A stretch of 64,000 bases of DNA from assembly GCA_032173965.1 (NCBI GenBank), contig JAVUNC010000004.1:62618501-62682500 (forward strand), written 5' to 3'. Source of the DNA: Sitta carolinensis. Lineage: Eukaryota; Chordata; Aves; Passeriformes; Sittidae. The position numbers were made by a program, and so were the translations under genes. Below, piece after piece: positions 27,632-39,360 of the stretch (positions are counted from its first letter, which is position 1; every line of letters starts with the position of its first letter). The notes beneath the pieces were generated by a model. That model saw nothing but the letters and a program-made list of their open reading frames with translations, had not been told where the DNA came from and did not search any database.

Positions 27632-29392
27632 AAGGATATTTGAACTAAGTAAATTTGTACACTAAGAAAAGAAATCTATCACAGTGCCCACTGCTGTTTT
27701 TTGAAATTTACATAATTGATACACAACATGAAAGGAAAAGCGAAACTGCAATTATGTATGCAGGTAGTATACCTGGTGTAAGTTATACTGTATGATAGTA
27801 TATTAATATAATAAAATATTCAGAACATAATGAATAAACAACATTCAGATGGTTGTATTAAATGTCCAGATCAACCATGTTTCCTGTTCACTCTGCTAAA
27901 AGCCCGTGTGTGCTCTGATGAAATTGCAAATTGTCTTGAAAAACAATTGAAACTCCTGCTGTTATTTCGGTTGCAAGGGTGAATTTTAGAACAAGGAAAT
28001 TCATAGAGAGGGAAAGAATCACTGCTGAAATAATTAATAAGAATCTGAACAATTCCAATTCTCAGCATAAGTATGATGACATTGGAATGTGATTAATTAT
28101 TTTCATGGGGAAGTCATCTCATTTAATTAGGTCTTGCAGTCCTTGGACAGCTCTTTTAGTGAAAAGGAGCACTCTGTGTTGGTATTTTTTACAGTTTAGA
28201 AAATTGTCTACTATGCAGGCATTTCCACCCAGAACCTCCCAAACACCTGGACCAAAGCAGAAACAAGAGCATTTGCATTTTAAAACCAGCAAAGAAGCCA
28301 AAGGAATAATTTCCCCAGTTATGTACTTAAGTGCATAGAGCTAGATGGGGGAGCATATGCCTCCGTGTGTGTATCTGTCACTGACACAATTCAGTCAAGG
28401 AAGCAGTAAACTTGCCCCATGTGTTTTCTCTGTTAATTGCTTTCTTCTATTGTTCACATTCCAGAGGACACTGGGAGTCCCCAGTAAAGACATGGTATGT
28501 CAGAAGGCTTACCAAAACAAGTTCCTTTCAGCAACTTGTTAAATTCCTCACCTTCATCTTTCATTCCAGAGGGAGCAGGCTCTGAGGAAGTGGACGGCAC
28601 CAACAAATCGGCTGCTTTGAAATCACAGACCATTTAACCAAGAAAACTTGAAAGATGTAATCTTTTCTTCTGCTGACCTTGCGGTTCCCCCACATGAGCC
28701 TACCACCACAGTATCTGCAGTTACAGATTTTGGCTGTCACTTCCTCCTATATTTTTAACAGATGGGTTCATTTGTTAGTATGATTTTTTTTTTTTTCATG
28801 CCTGCTTCTAATTTTCCTCTTTCCCCGTCCTCAAAGCACCAACTTTATATGTAATGTTTCCTCTCTCAGAGCCACGTCACCCTCCACAGCCCAGCCAGGA
28901 AGGCTGAGACCTCTCCCTGTCACCATGAGGAGTGTGCCAGCTGCTCTGCACCAGGGCAGAGCTTTATGTGAAATACAAAAACTCCTTCCCAGGGGACAGC
29001 GACAAGAACAACCCATGGATTTGGTTTTATATGCACGAAAGTGTCTGTTGTTTTTTTAACACTTAAATATCTTTCAAAATTATTGGCAAATTAAATGCGC
29101 CTCACTGAATAGGAGGTCCACCCTAACATTCAAAGATTTTGCTTGCAGGTAGAGAAAAACAAATATTTAGGGTAATAAAATTCTTCATTAACTAAGTACT
29201 TCCAGGAGAGTCACAGAAGTAAAACTTGGGCAGCTATTAGCAATCTGACAAGATGCTGTTTATTTAGGTCAGGTCTTCAGAGTGTCTGTTAGCCCTGCAA
29301 TGATTTGTTAATATCTGTAATTTTCCTTAAGGCTAAACAAATGAGGAAGCCATCTTGTTTTCCACATCATTGGACCTAGCATGCTCCAGCAG

Positions 29393-29407
29393 ATTGCCAT
29401 GGCAACC
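29393..29407. promoter_or_regulatory. Candidate RFX X-box palindrome (YY1-like site 45 bp upstream)
   Basis: ATTGCCATGGCAACC contains the palindrome TTGCCATGGCAA and differs from the symmetric RFX-family X-box GTTGCCATGGCAAC only at its first base. A GCCATCTTG string at 29349-29357 matches the YY1 core. Both fall in a patch of higher GC in an AT-rich neighbourhood. Binding is inferred from motif knowledge alone. A site of this length can occur by chance, so function is unproven. Confidence 0.35.
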
Positions 29408-29916
29408 AGAGCAAGTGTGCCCGGTGTGAAGGGAACAGTCTAGGCCTCATTTCCTAAAAGCATCTTCCTACTGAGGTTGACTCACCAATTAAAAGACTTT
29501 TCTGTCCTCCAGGGTTTCAGGGACGTAAATAGAGACATGAAGCCTGGCTGATCAGCTGCTTTACCTGAGCTAGCCACTCTTACCAATTGCCTAAATATAG
29601 AAAAAATATCCAGCAAATAGGGAAAGGAGTATTTCTGGAATTTCATCAAGGACTGTGTTGATTCTAAATATTAAAAAAAAAATACTATTTTTTTTTTAAA
29701 GAAACAGGTTGCTTTGAAGAGTGCATTGAGACAGTTCTTGTGATTTTGTGATTACGGAGTAAACAGCTTGAACAAGGGAGTGTTCTCCAAACCTTGGAAG
29801 ATGCTCATAGTGCATCTTTTACAGCATCAACAATAACATGTTTTGTCATCAGCCCTCTGTCAGTGTGTCTGAGTCACACACATTTGGTATAAGTGAGGAT
29901 TAATTATAGATCTAAT

Positions 29917-29939
29917 AAAAAAAAAAAAAAAAAAAAAAA
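29917..29939 (+). repeat. poly(A) run, 23 nt
   Basis: An uninterrupted A23 immediately after TCTAAT. An AATAAA string is formed by the junction itself, so it is not independent evidence for a retroposed mRNA tail. Confidence 0.9.
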
Positions 29940-31470
29940 GATGTGAGACTGTGGGATGACTGTTCCAACATAGCTTTTAGGCATCATTCATTTTCTTATG
30001 ATCAGCTGCTCACAAGTTGCTTTTATTAAACGAAACTAAATTTTGTAAAGAATGGAAAGCTTCATAGTACCATCAATTAATGAATTGTGTCATCATGATA
30101 TCAGTTTGCATAGCACAAAATTGTGGCTGCAGCTGATTAAAACAAAAAAAAATCTGTAATAGTTTTTCCTATTTTGCTATGTTGAGACTGATTTAGAAAA
30201 GAAGATGGAATAAATGGAGAAATATGATAAAACTGCAAATATTAGCAATAAAATAACATTTATCAAACTGAAAAAATTGATTTAGTAAGTAGTCGTTGTC
30301 AAAATGTAGATCAAGTACTGAAAGAAACAGTAACACTACACATTGGACTCAGTATAAGATCTGTCTCAACACATTTACACTTGATCATGTAAATGTCTCT
30401 CATTGGAAAACATCCATCACAGAACTCCAAAAGCCTTCAAATCCTTCAGAGATGGCTAGAACAGCCATCAGAGACAGAACACTAATAAAAAAGATCTCTA
30501 TAGAGTGCTATCCTGCTTGGGTAAACACTGAACACGTAGTAGTTCTCAGTCGTGAGTTTCTGAACAGCAGTAGGTCCAAAAGCACCCTTGTATTATTCCG
30601 TTCCCACTGAGCAAAGAGAAACCCAACATTATGCTTATTTAGTACATTCAGGGCATGCCCTTCTGTGTGAGATCAATATAAGACACAGGGTGAAGTAGAC
30701 TTAACATGCAAACCTACATTTTGGACTGTAAACCAAATAAAAGAGAGAGGTAAATCTGTCTACAGCACCAAGCCCATATCTATCCATTTTAAGATGCCTG
30801 TAAGTCCCTGCTAAATTTTTTCCAAACATACCTGCTACTGATTTCCTTTAGAATCTCAGGTGGTTTTGAGTCCTGTTTAAATACCTAGGTCCTTTACTGA
30901 CTTGCTTCCACATCACAGTAAGTACACTCAAAACCGCAATTCAGAAAAATAACTTCTTCTAAACTAATAACATTAACACCCACTCTATTACTCTCCCTAG
31001 ACCATAACTCAAAATATAATCCTACCCACTCCATCGAATAAATGTGATTCCCTGTTTTTGAATCTAACTAACTAAATATATTCTGTTTAAGAGATATCTT
31101 GTAGATAAACTCAGTAACTGCCTGCCTTGGACAATCAACAGCAAACTGTGGTTATGGTTTTAGCTCAGTAACTAATCAGCATTTCTTCTAACAGTTTCCT
31201 AGACACAGTGCTGTCCAATTTGACAGAGCTCATTAGTTTTCAACTCTTGAGGAAAACAAAGTGTTGTTATAAAAAATTTCTTGAAAAGACAAAATAAAAA
31301 TTCAATTTGCATGCACCTCTGGATGCTGGAACTTCTAAGAAGTCTTCTTGCCTTAATGAAAAATGCCACATTTTAAGAATTACTTTAAAATGCTGCATTT
31401 TAAAATGGATAGAAACAATATAGGAAACATATAGCACCATATAAAAATGATCAATTCTGACTCATAATAT

Positions 31471-31820
31471 TGAGCACAGTTGTGGTTGATTCACTCTCAA
31501 GAAAGATAGAGCAGAGATTGATGAATTTCAGAGTAGAGAGAGAGGTAAAGTGGGATTTATATTGGATGAGAGATTAACCCAGACAGAACAAGAGTAACAG
31601 GAGACTTGATGGAGGTATACAAAATTGCTACTAGTATAGTAATAAACTGATCAATCTCTCCTTTTATTAAACTTGTCCCATCATATAACAACATAGGATT
31701 GCAAATTAAAAGGCAATAAATTCCAATTAGAATGAGAAGTATTTACTTACGAGAGACATAGCACTGCACAAAGTCATTAAGTGAAATACTATAGATAGAG
31801 GTGAAAAAGAAGGCTAATGT
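31471..31820 (+). mobile_element. Ancient CR1/L3-type LINE fragment (reverse transcriptase C-terminal end)
   Basis: The order of phrases follows the C-terminal end of CR1/L3 ORF2 as seen in amniote genomes: a CTCAAGAAAGATA block, a TTCAGAG block, GATGAGAGATTAA, then GGAGACTTGATGGAGGTATA and CAAAATTG, a TCATATAACAACATAGGA block, an AATTCCAATTAGAATGAGAAG stretch, GTATTTACTTACGAGAGAC and CACAAAGTCATTAAGTGAA. Frames are broken by stops and gaps, and a segment between GATTAA and the GGAGAC block looks deleted. It is a dead, very old copy, and no 3' terminus was seen. Its bounds are approximate because it was aligned by eye from memory. Confidence 0.7.
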
Positions 31821-34800
31821 TACAACCATTAATACCTTTTGTAGACATGAAGGTCATCATAAATTAGTATTAAACCTTATGTCATGAGCTATATAGAAAA
31901 TGCAATATTTCCTTACATAGTTCTACTTGTCTACTGCCTTGGTTGTCTGATAAGGATTTTACCTCCCTCCATAGCATCTACTGTCAGCTACTGCCAGCTT
32001 ATTCTTTATAGATTTTAATTTTGTTTCACTGCCTACTGGTTGTAATTATCTCAGATGCATGAAAATAACATTTTATCAACCGCTTTTTATCCTTTTCCAT
32101 TTGGCAAACATTGGTTTCTTGTGTGTGTTTTGAGCCAAACTGAAATCAACACATCTGTTTCAGTTTAATATCTACAGTTTATATAACAAGACCTATGCAG
32201 TAATATGCTGTCTTTACAGTGCTGTTTCCTAACCAGTGATACCAGGCCAAAACACCTATGGCACTTTAGAATTTAACTGATTATAGGAAATCAAGGCCCA
32301 GATAATATATCTCTGCTAAGAGATACCTGTAGTCATGCCAAACAACCTTTTTGTTTCTGCCAGCATTATCAATTGCTCAGGAAATAGTGTGCTTAGTTAA
32401 TTATTGCTTTGGAGTCAGCAGATGGAGTACAAATAATCTCAGTTCAAGAGTTGCAGAAGTAATGGGAAGTGTTTTCTTTTACAAATTCCCAGTGATGAAG
32501 TATGCAACATAAATAAAGAAGGATTGGGTACTGCTTTTGGCATCCTGTGATACCATGAATAGTTGCCACTGAAACCAAGAATCCTTCAAGCGACATCCAT
32601 TTGCAAACCTGCCTCAGGACACATGGGTTGAGTTTGCTTTGAAGAGATGCAACAAAGCACAAAATTCCAGTCTGTTTTCAAATAATCAGCCCATAGTAAT
32701 AAGAGTATTTGGATCCAAATACAAATTGTCATCAGTTTTTAGATGCTTCATCACTGGCTTGAGGTTAAACTAATGCCACAATAAATAAACACAAAACAAA
32801 ACTAGTAAGATTTAGACTCACAGCAGCTTTGCTCGGATTATAGAATCCTTATGTCAGAACCCCAAGGCCATCCACAAGTTTTGTCCTGGTGAAGCCTGCC
32901 ACTCTCACCAGCCAGATCCTGTTCAGACCTTGTGGGACAGTGCCTAATGATGAGCACCCTGCCTGTGTGAAGGTCACTTTTGACTCCTGATTTGTCCTCC
33001 CCCTTGAAGGGAACCTGTTCTTGCTGCTCCCTGAAAGGGACATGCCTTCTTAAAACTTAAACATCGAGTTTATTACAGCAGTGATTTTTCACTTGAGTGA
33101 AAATTTCTCTAGCCTACAGTTCTGTGTATTTACTTTGAGCCCAAACACCCACCTGACATCTTCCAGCGTGGTTTTTCTCCGTGCACCAGTTTGTGCTATT
33201 CTGAGTAGTGGTACCGACCAACAGAAAACATTTATGACAGTGGTCAGAAAAATAGCCACCCAGTAAATTTCTAAAGAAAATCCAAAAGTTTTCTATGACC
33301 AACACAAAATGACTCTTTCTGAAAACTCTTTTCAATTGGTTCCTGAGACTGTGACAGGCAGCGCAGACAACAAAGTGAGAACCCCTCAACTTAAAATAGG
33401 TTCTTTACTCAAACTCTATAGTCACCCTTCCATGCAGCCCCAGAGGAGTCTAAATTGTTTAGTCATCAAACTATTAATGGGATAAAAATATATAAAAATA
33501 ACTTCTACTCTTTCTGCTGAATCTATCTCGCTGTTAAGAAAAAAAAAACTTTGAAACACATTGATTTGGAAGAAAATACAGAGGTGGAAGGCTTTATTCT
33601 ACAATTTAGCAAAAGGAGATTTCAATCAAATAGTCCTGGCTTTTGGAGTACTCTTCAATAATACTTTATGATGTCCATCAAGTAACTGTTTAATGCAAAA
33701 TATACAAAAAATATTTGAAAATAAGACCAGTTTCATCCTTGTGTCTCTTACAACCAAGAAAACTCTTCTAATGATACATTCAATGGATCACAGTTGATTT
33801 GTTTAGTGGTTTAGCTCTTACTGGATTTCTTTGTCAGAAAAGTGTTAATCTCTCATTGTGGTCACACCACAAAGATGGTACAGCTACAACCTAAGGAGTT
33901 TCATAGTAATGGTAAGGCATCTACATTTACTTCATGATAACTACACCCTCTGGGCCAGCTCAATGCAAAAGGCTACTTCACTATAACTAAAGGTCTTTAT
34001 CAGGCTCAGATCAAACTCTCAGTTGTCCACATAAGTGATCAAGAATAATTATGATTGTAGTTGCGGAATGTGTAAAGTGAAAACTTAAGAAAACTACCTT
34101 TCTAAATTCCTAGAGCTGGATTGCTAAACTTAGTTGTTATTCAGAGGTCATTCTTCACTCAGATGGCATAAGCTATGTTCAGTCTGCATAACTTCAGCTG
34201 TGCCTTTTCCAGTCCTATATTAGGAGTTTCAAGTTCAAAGGGTTCTGAGTCAACAGGATGTTGCCTCCTATTTCACCACAACACTTTGGAAAATTTACCT
34301 TTTCTTATTCAATATGAAGATGGCATTTTTCCATAATCCACTTCCAAAGTAATGGATTTCCAGAGTTAATGCTATGAATTATAGCAAATTTTGTAGCTGT
34401 TTAATACTGTCTCTGTATAGAAACCTACATTTCTCCCTCTTATGATGTTTCTCATTCTCTACTGAAGCAGCAAATACTGTTCTCATATTTTAGAATTGTG
34501 AGAGGTAAAATTGGGCAATAAATCCTCACATGCTGATATCTTATGTTTTAGCAGAGGAACAATTTATATTGAATAATAAGCAAAACAATTTTCAGTTGGA
34601 TGACTGACAAAAGAAATCATTTTCATTCTTGCACAATGAACCATGAAAACCAAGTCGAGGTAAGAATGAAAATACAGTTGGTAATTTCATGCTGCAGGCA
34701 AAGCACTGGGGACTTGGAAACTATCTGAGCTCATTGTCACTAGATTTCATTGAAACTCAAGAGGTTGCTCTCATGGGGAGTTTATCTGTACATTTTTGCT

Positions 34801-35394
34801 TGATTTGAGTCCACACAGTTTCAACTTTGCCCTTTTCAGTCTCACTGGGAGCTTCAGATCCAAATGATTTCAAAACCTCAGAGCAAATTTCACTTGAAAT
34901 CACTCTTCTCACAGAACTCACCTAGAATTAGTTTTTCCCACCCAAAATCATGGAGAAAATCATACAGAAATCTGATCTTGAAATGTAAAATGTGTTCAAA
35001 ATGTGGCATGTCTCAACAATCATATGTTCATCTGGTTTTACATTTATAGAAGATAAATGTGGGAATTGGGCAACTAGCAAGATGTCTTTTGTATTTCATA
35101 TAGTTACTTCAGACAAAACAAATGTCATTTAATACAAGCTATGATTCAGAAGCTCTTATCACTTGCATGATGTCAACCGAAGTCCTAGAGGTTGCTCATG
35201 GGAAATATGAAATTTTGATCAATTCTGTTTGAGGTTCTACATAAATCATAGATGCCTAAGGACTTAGATATAGATAGTCAAATAATGGCAAGGGAAAAGT
35301 GTCAATTTGCTAATCAGGAAGACTTGAAAAAGTACATTACCTGTTGGATCTACTAAAAAGGATAGCAAGAACAAAGTGCAAGTCATCCTTACTC
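31821..35394. other. Non-coding stretch between two CR1 relics, no gene seen
   Basis: No gene or intact repeat recognised. The short open frames near 32.4-33.4 kb overlap on both strands. Sequence around 34.17 kb and 34.81 kb shares a loose similarity (TTCAGCTGTGCC versus TTCAACTTTGCC, followed by similar text), too weak to call a duplication. Confidence 0.5.
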
Positions 35395-35715
35395 CATTAT
35401 TATGTACAAACACGTGGTGATAGTTTGAATGCTGTGTGTGCCATGTTGAGCCCCCTGTCCAAATACAAGAACTGGAAAATTTCAAGGAAGAGAAATATGG
35501 GAAATTAAATGTGTGGAATAGTTTTTGTACACAGAACAGATAATCAGACTATGGTTTTTCAGCTTGAAAAAAAGGATGCTCAAGAAGGGATGTGACAGAA
35601 GTCTATAAAATCAATAGCAGAAAAGTGAGAATAGGAACTGATTGTATTTTGGTTTCCCTCAATGCAAGAACTCTAGCTAGTAGAAAACAAGCTGTATAAA
35701 CAACACAAACAATTC
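35395..35715 (+). mobile_element. Second ancient CR1/L3-type LINE fragment
   Basis: It covers nearly the same part of the LINE as the fragment 3.6 kb upstream. A GAATGCTGTGTGTGCC phrase corresponds to the 'tactgtgtgcaattctgg' part of CR1/L3. It is followed by a TTTTTCAGCTTGAAAAAAAG block, then GGGATGTGACAGAAGTCTAT with AAAATCAATAG, and then AATGCAAGAACTCTAG and a GTAGAAAACAAGCTG block. Many substitutions and small indels leave no open frame. Upstream sequence from about 35300 (AACAAAGTGCAAGTCATCC) may also belong. No 3' end or poly(A) was seen. Confidence 0.72.
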
Positions 35716-38700
35716 CATGAAGTCCCAGTTCAACTACCTACGTTAATATTTGGCACTACCACTATTTCTCTTCAAAAGTACACAATTGTCTGAAAGTCTA
35801 TCCAGTAAGTTCAGCTACACAAATATTGTCAGATCCTTTCTGAACCTTAGGACAGCTTGTATCAGGTGAATGTTCACATCATGGAAGTGGAAAATGTATG
35901 CAGTTAATTTAGAATGTGGTTCAGCTTTAGTTCTCAGTTATGGCAATAATTGCATGCATTTCCTGCTTCCATGATGTTTCTGTAGTGTGGAAATGTAAAC
36001 TGTTTTGCAGATCATCTTAAAACAGGGGGGTTTCCAGCATTTCTTTTGACAGGCCTCATACCTATCACAACCTTCTGGTAAAATTGGGTACTAAATTAAA
36101 ATCAAGCATTTAAGGAAGTTTTTGTGCCAGCTTGGGATCTGAGATTGACTCTGGAAATCCATCCTTGTGGTCTGCTGCTGATCATTGGAATGCCATCCTG
36201 TTGACACTGTCTGATGACAATTTATATGCATCCCTGTATATTTGACTAAAGACTGTGGAGTCTACTGTTACCAATGCCATGAAAAATATTATGCTGACAG
36301 CCTTTGCAGGGAAGCTTGTTAATCAAGCTACAGCATAGTTAAAAGCACATAAGATACAACTGGAGGTGATACAACTGAAACAGATTCTGTTGTTTCTGTT
36401 GTTTCTGAAACAGAAACTGTCTGTTAAGAATCAGGGAACATCAAGCCATAAGCCATAAGCTGTGGTGGTATGTTGAATATTAATGAAATTACATATTCTT
36501 CTCTGAAAGTACAGTTAAATCTCTTATTGACACAGCACATCATGGATGCCAAAATGGTTTCCCAGAAGTATTTAATAGAGTAATAAAAGGAAAATACATA
36601 GATACCTGTTAAGAACAGAGAAAATTTCCATGATTAGGGAAATACATGAATGGCAGATGGGTAGAAATTCATCAACTATAACTATGATTTCATTAACTAT
36701 AGTATTGTCCACCACTTATTCAAAAGTGTTACCCATTTTTGGCTACCTTCACATAGCATTTTAAGTGGTTCTTTGATTCAATCCACTGTGGCTATTCTTA
36801 TGCTCTGCCTTGATACCTTCAACATTAAATCAGGCTGTCACACAGAGACATGTACTCAGCTTCCAGCTTTCCTCATCAGTAATTTGTTGACAGAAAGACA
36901 GACAAGCAGGCAGCTACTTGCTTGTTGAAAACTGTAATAGGTTATGTCCCATAATGTCCCACTATTATTTCCAAATTTGAGCACTTCCAAAACACAATTG
37001 GAATTCCATGCTTTGCAATAACTCTGAAATCTCTTTGCACACTTGGTCAGGCAGTTGTTTCATTACAGACAACTAATCCCCCAGGTAGACTGGCTTGCTT
37101 ATCTAAGCTTTTGTGGTGCTGTAGTCTGTCTTGGCCAATACACTAACAAGAATATTATTAATAATTCCTATTGTTATTACTATTGTCTAAAGTTTGTGTG
37201 GTCCTCTGGCCTCCAGAAATATGCTCTGTCATCTGCCCTTTTATTCATCCCATGACACTTTTACAAATGGTCTGGCTCCCTGCCTGTAATCTTGTAATAT
37301 TTACTGTATTAGCCAAGTAGCTTCACTTTGTTTTATCATCTCTCTGATGGCCCATGACCCAGGGCAGTGACAGCAGTTACCTATTTCTGTTTCCATGGTT
37401 TAAGGGAGTGTTATTGCAACATCACTATTTTACCTGGACATAGGGCATCAGTAGGATCACATCTTGCTGGAAGCCCATGCCAAGCTGAACAGCAGTTTCA
37501 TGTAATCAAGGTTTAGAAGTTTTGAACACATGTTGAAAATATCTTGCAGGTTTGGGTTACATTTGTAATACTATGTGAAATATGCATACACTAGAAATGT
37601 TACTGGGAAACAAAAAGGAAAATGAAGAGCAGAAGTGGGTAATCAAACCAATAATATTAACACAAAGAAATATCACTTCAAGCAAGTTCAGAAATTCTTG
37701 TAAAAATCTTAGCACCTTGCTTCCATGATGAACTTAAAGTCTGGCCTCCATATTGGTTTTGACAAACAATCTTCTCTAGTATCTGCCTTTCATTAATTCC
37801 TGTCAGGCAGAAGGTTAGTGGAATGACTTGTTTCAGCACATTATATTCATCTCCTAAGAATCAGCTGCTATATCTTATTCTATGCAGTTTGTCAAAATGT
37901 GATGATTCATTACACTAGGCCTATATGTCAATATCTGTATTTGAATAATACAGAGATAAACTTTCAGGCCAGTACAGCTGGCTTACTATTATACATATTT
38001 ATTATTTGCATTAGTCTGGCTCATCATATTTATGGAGAAAAATAGGTGCAAGTTGTTGTGCAAATACAGAATAAAATTAAGATCCCAGCAAGAACAGTTT
38101 CAGGATACAGGAATTACTGGAACTGGCAATTAGCTAAAAAGTCAAAGTTTGCCAGTGGCCCACCAATGGATATTTAGGATGGGAGAGAAGAACTGCTTTA
38201 AAAAAGCACCTTCAAGGGAAACTGGAGTATTTTGAGTGTGAGGCTGCAAATGCTGTCTTGCAACTGGAGAGGACAGGAGAGAGTCATCACTCTTAAACTG
38301 TAAAGCATGTCATTGCTACAAAAATCCTAAGATCTTAATTAGAAAAAAAAAAAAAAAATTTACGTTTTTCATTCCACTCATTTCATATTTCAGCTTGGAG
38401 AACTTTCCCTTCACCAATAACAACCTGGCCTAACCACTTTAACATGTCAGTGTTAGTGGCTTCTGTGGGGAAAGGCTATTTATGTCCTCTGTGGCAATGA
38501 GTTAACAATGATCCACCACCTGATGCAATCAGCCTGCTCTCCACGCATGGCAAACCAAGCTTGAACTGTGAAATTGCATCCTATAAAATTGTAGATGTCC
38601 CTGCAGAATAACACTTCATTGAAAGTTTGCAGGCATTTTTTGCTGACTTGGAGCATGTTTGTATATTTTCTTCTCTACAACAGTTTTCACAGAGTTAGTT

Positions 38701-39005
38701 TTTCCCCTCAAAGCCAACAATAGAAAATATAAATAATAATTATGTAAAACATGTGAGGTTAGTGCTGAATCCCTCATTTTGGTAACTTTCTGTAGAAAAG
38801 CACTGTACCAGAGATCTAATTGGATCTTGAAAATAAAACAGATCACCTTTCTCCAAAATCAGTTTCACCAAAGACACCCCACATACAAATTAAACAAGTT
38901 CATTAATTTATCAAAGTACTTCCATTTGCTATAAAGGAATAGCACATAAAGGAAGAATAAGTAAATCTTACAAGTCTCTGTGGCTAAAATGGGAAAGTCC
39001 AGCCA
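35716..39005. other. Non-coding stretch, no gene seen
   Basis: A short internal repetition of TCTGTTGTTTCTG occurs near 36390-36405, and an A16 run lies at 38343-38358. No exon, RNA gene or transposon was recognised. Confidence 0.5.
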
Positions 39006-39360
39006 CTTCACAGAACCACAGCATTGTGGAATGGTCAGGATGCAAAGTATGACTGGAGGTCATCTGGTCCAGCCTCCTTGCTCAAGCAAAGGCACCCCAG
39101 AGCAGATGGACTGGATGTCCAATTGGCACAGGATTGCACCCAGATGGTTCTTGAATATCTCCAGTGAGAGAGACTCTGAAACCTCTCAGGGCAATCTGTT
39201 CCAGTGCTTGGTCACCCACACAATAAAGTCCTTCCTCATTTTCAGGTGGAACTCCCTGTGTACCTGTTTCTGCCTATTTCTTCTTGTCTTACTGATCAGG
39301 ACCACTGATAAAAGCCTGACTCCATCCTCTTGACACCCTCCCTTCAGATATACGTCTTCC
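39006..39360 (-). mobile_element. CR1 LINE, 5'-truncated, 3' end on the left
   Basis: Read on the plus strand this is the familiar reverse complement of a bird CR1 3' region. A decayed terminal repeat (TTCACAGAACCACAG) is followed by GGAGGTCATCTGGTCCAGCC, TGCTCAAGCAAAGGCACCCC, CACAGGATTGCACCCAGATG, TTGAATATCTCCAGTGAGAG, CTGTTCCAGTGCTTGGTCAC and TTCAGGTGGAACTCCCTGTG. The 3' terminus at about 39006 and loss of the 5' part are normal for CR1, which inserts by target-primed reverse transcription and has no poly(A) tail. It is far better preserved than the relics at 31.5 and 35.4 kb, so it inserted later. It spans the end of ORF2 and the 3' UTR and is not functional. Confidence 0.95.

Larger units (their letters stand above)
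22746..31470. other. AT-rich non-coding stretch, no gene seen
   Basis: Holds several simple-sequence tracts listed separately and one candidate regulatory palindrome near 29.4 kb. Open frames are all shorter than 150 codons. The longest, about 149 codons on the minus strand at 24654-25103, is rich in Leu, Ser and Phe, as expected of a frame opposite an A/G-rich strand, and has no recognisable domain. No transposon fragment could be assigned. Confidence 0.5.

Noticed and set aside
34165..34870. Apparent duplication between about 34.17 and 34.81 kb
   Set aside because: Similarity is patchy over about 60 bp and does not extend; probably chance.
38980..39333. 117-codon plus-strand open frame
   Set aside because: It is antisense through the minus-strand CR1 copy.
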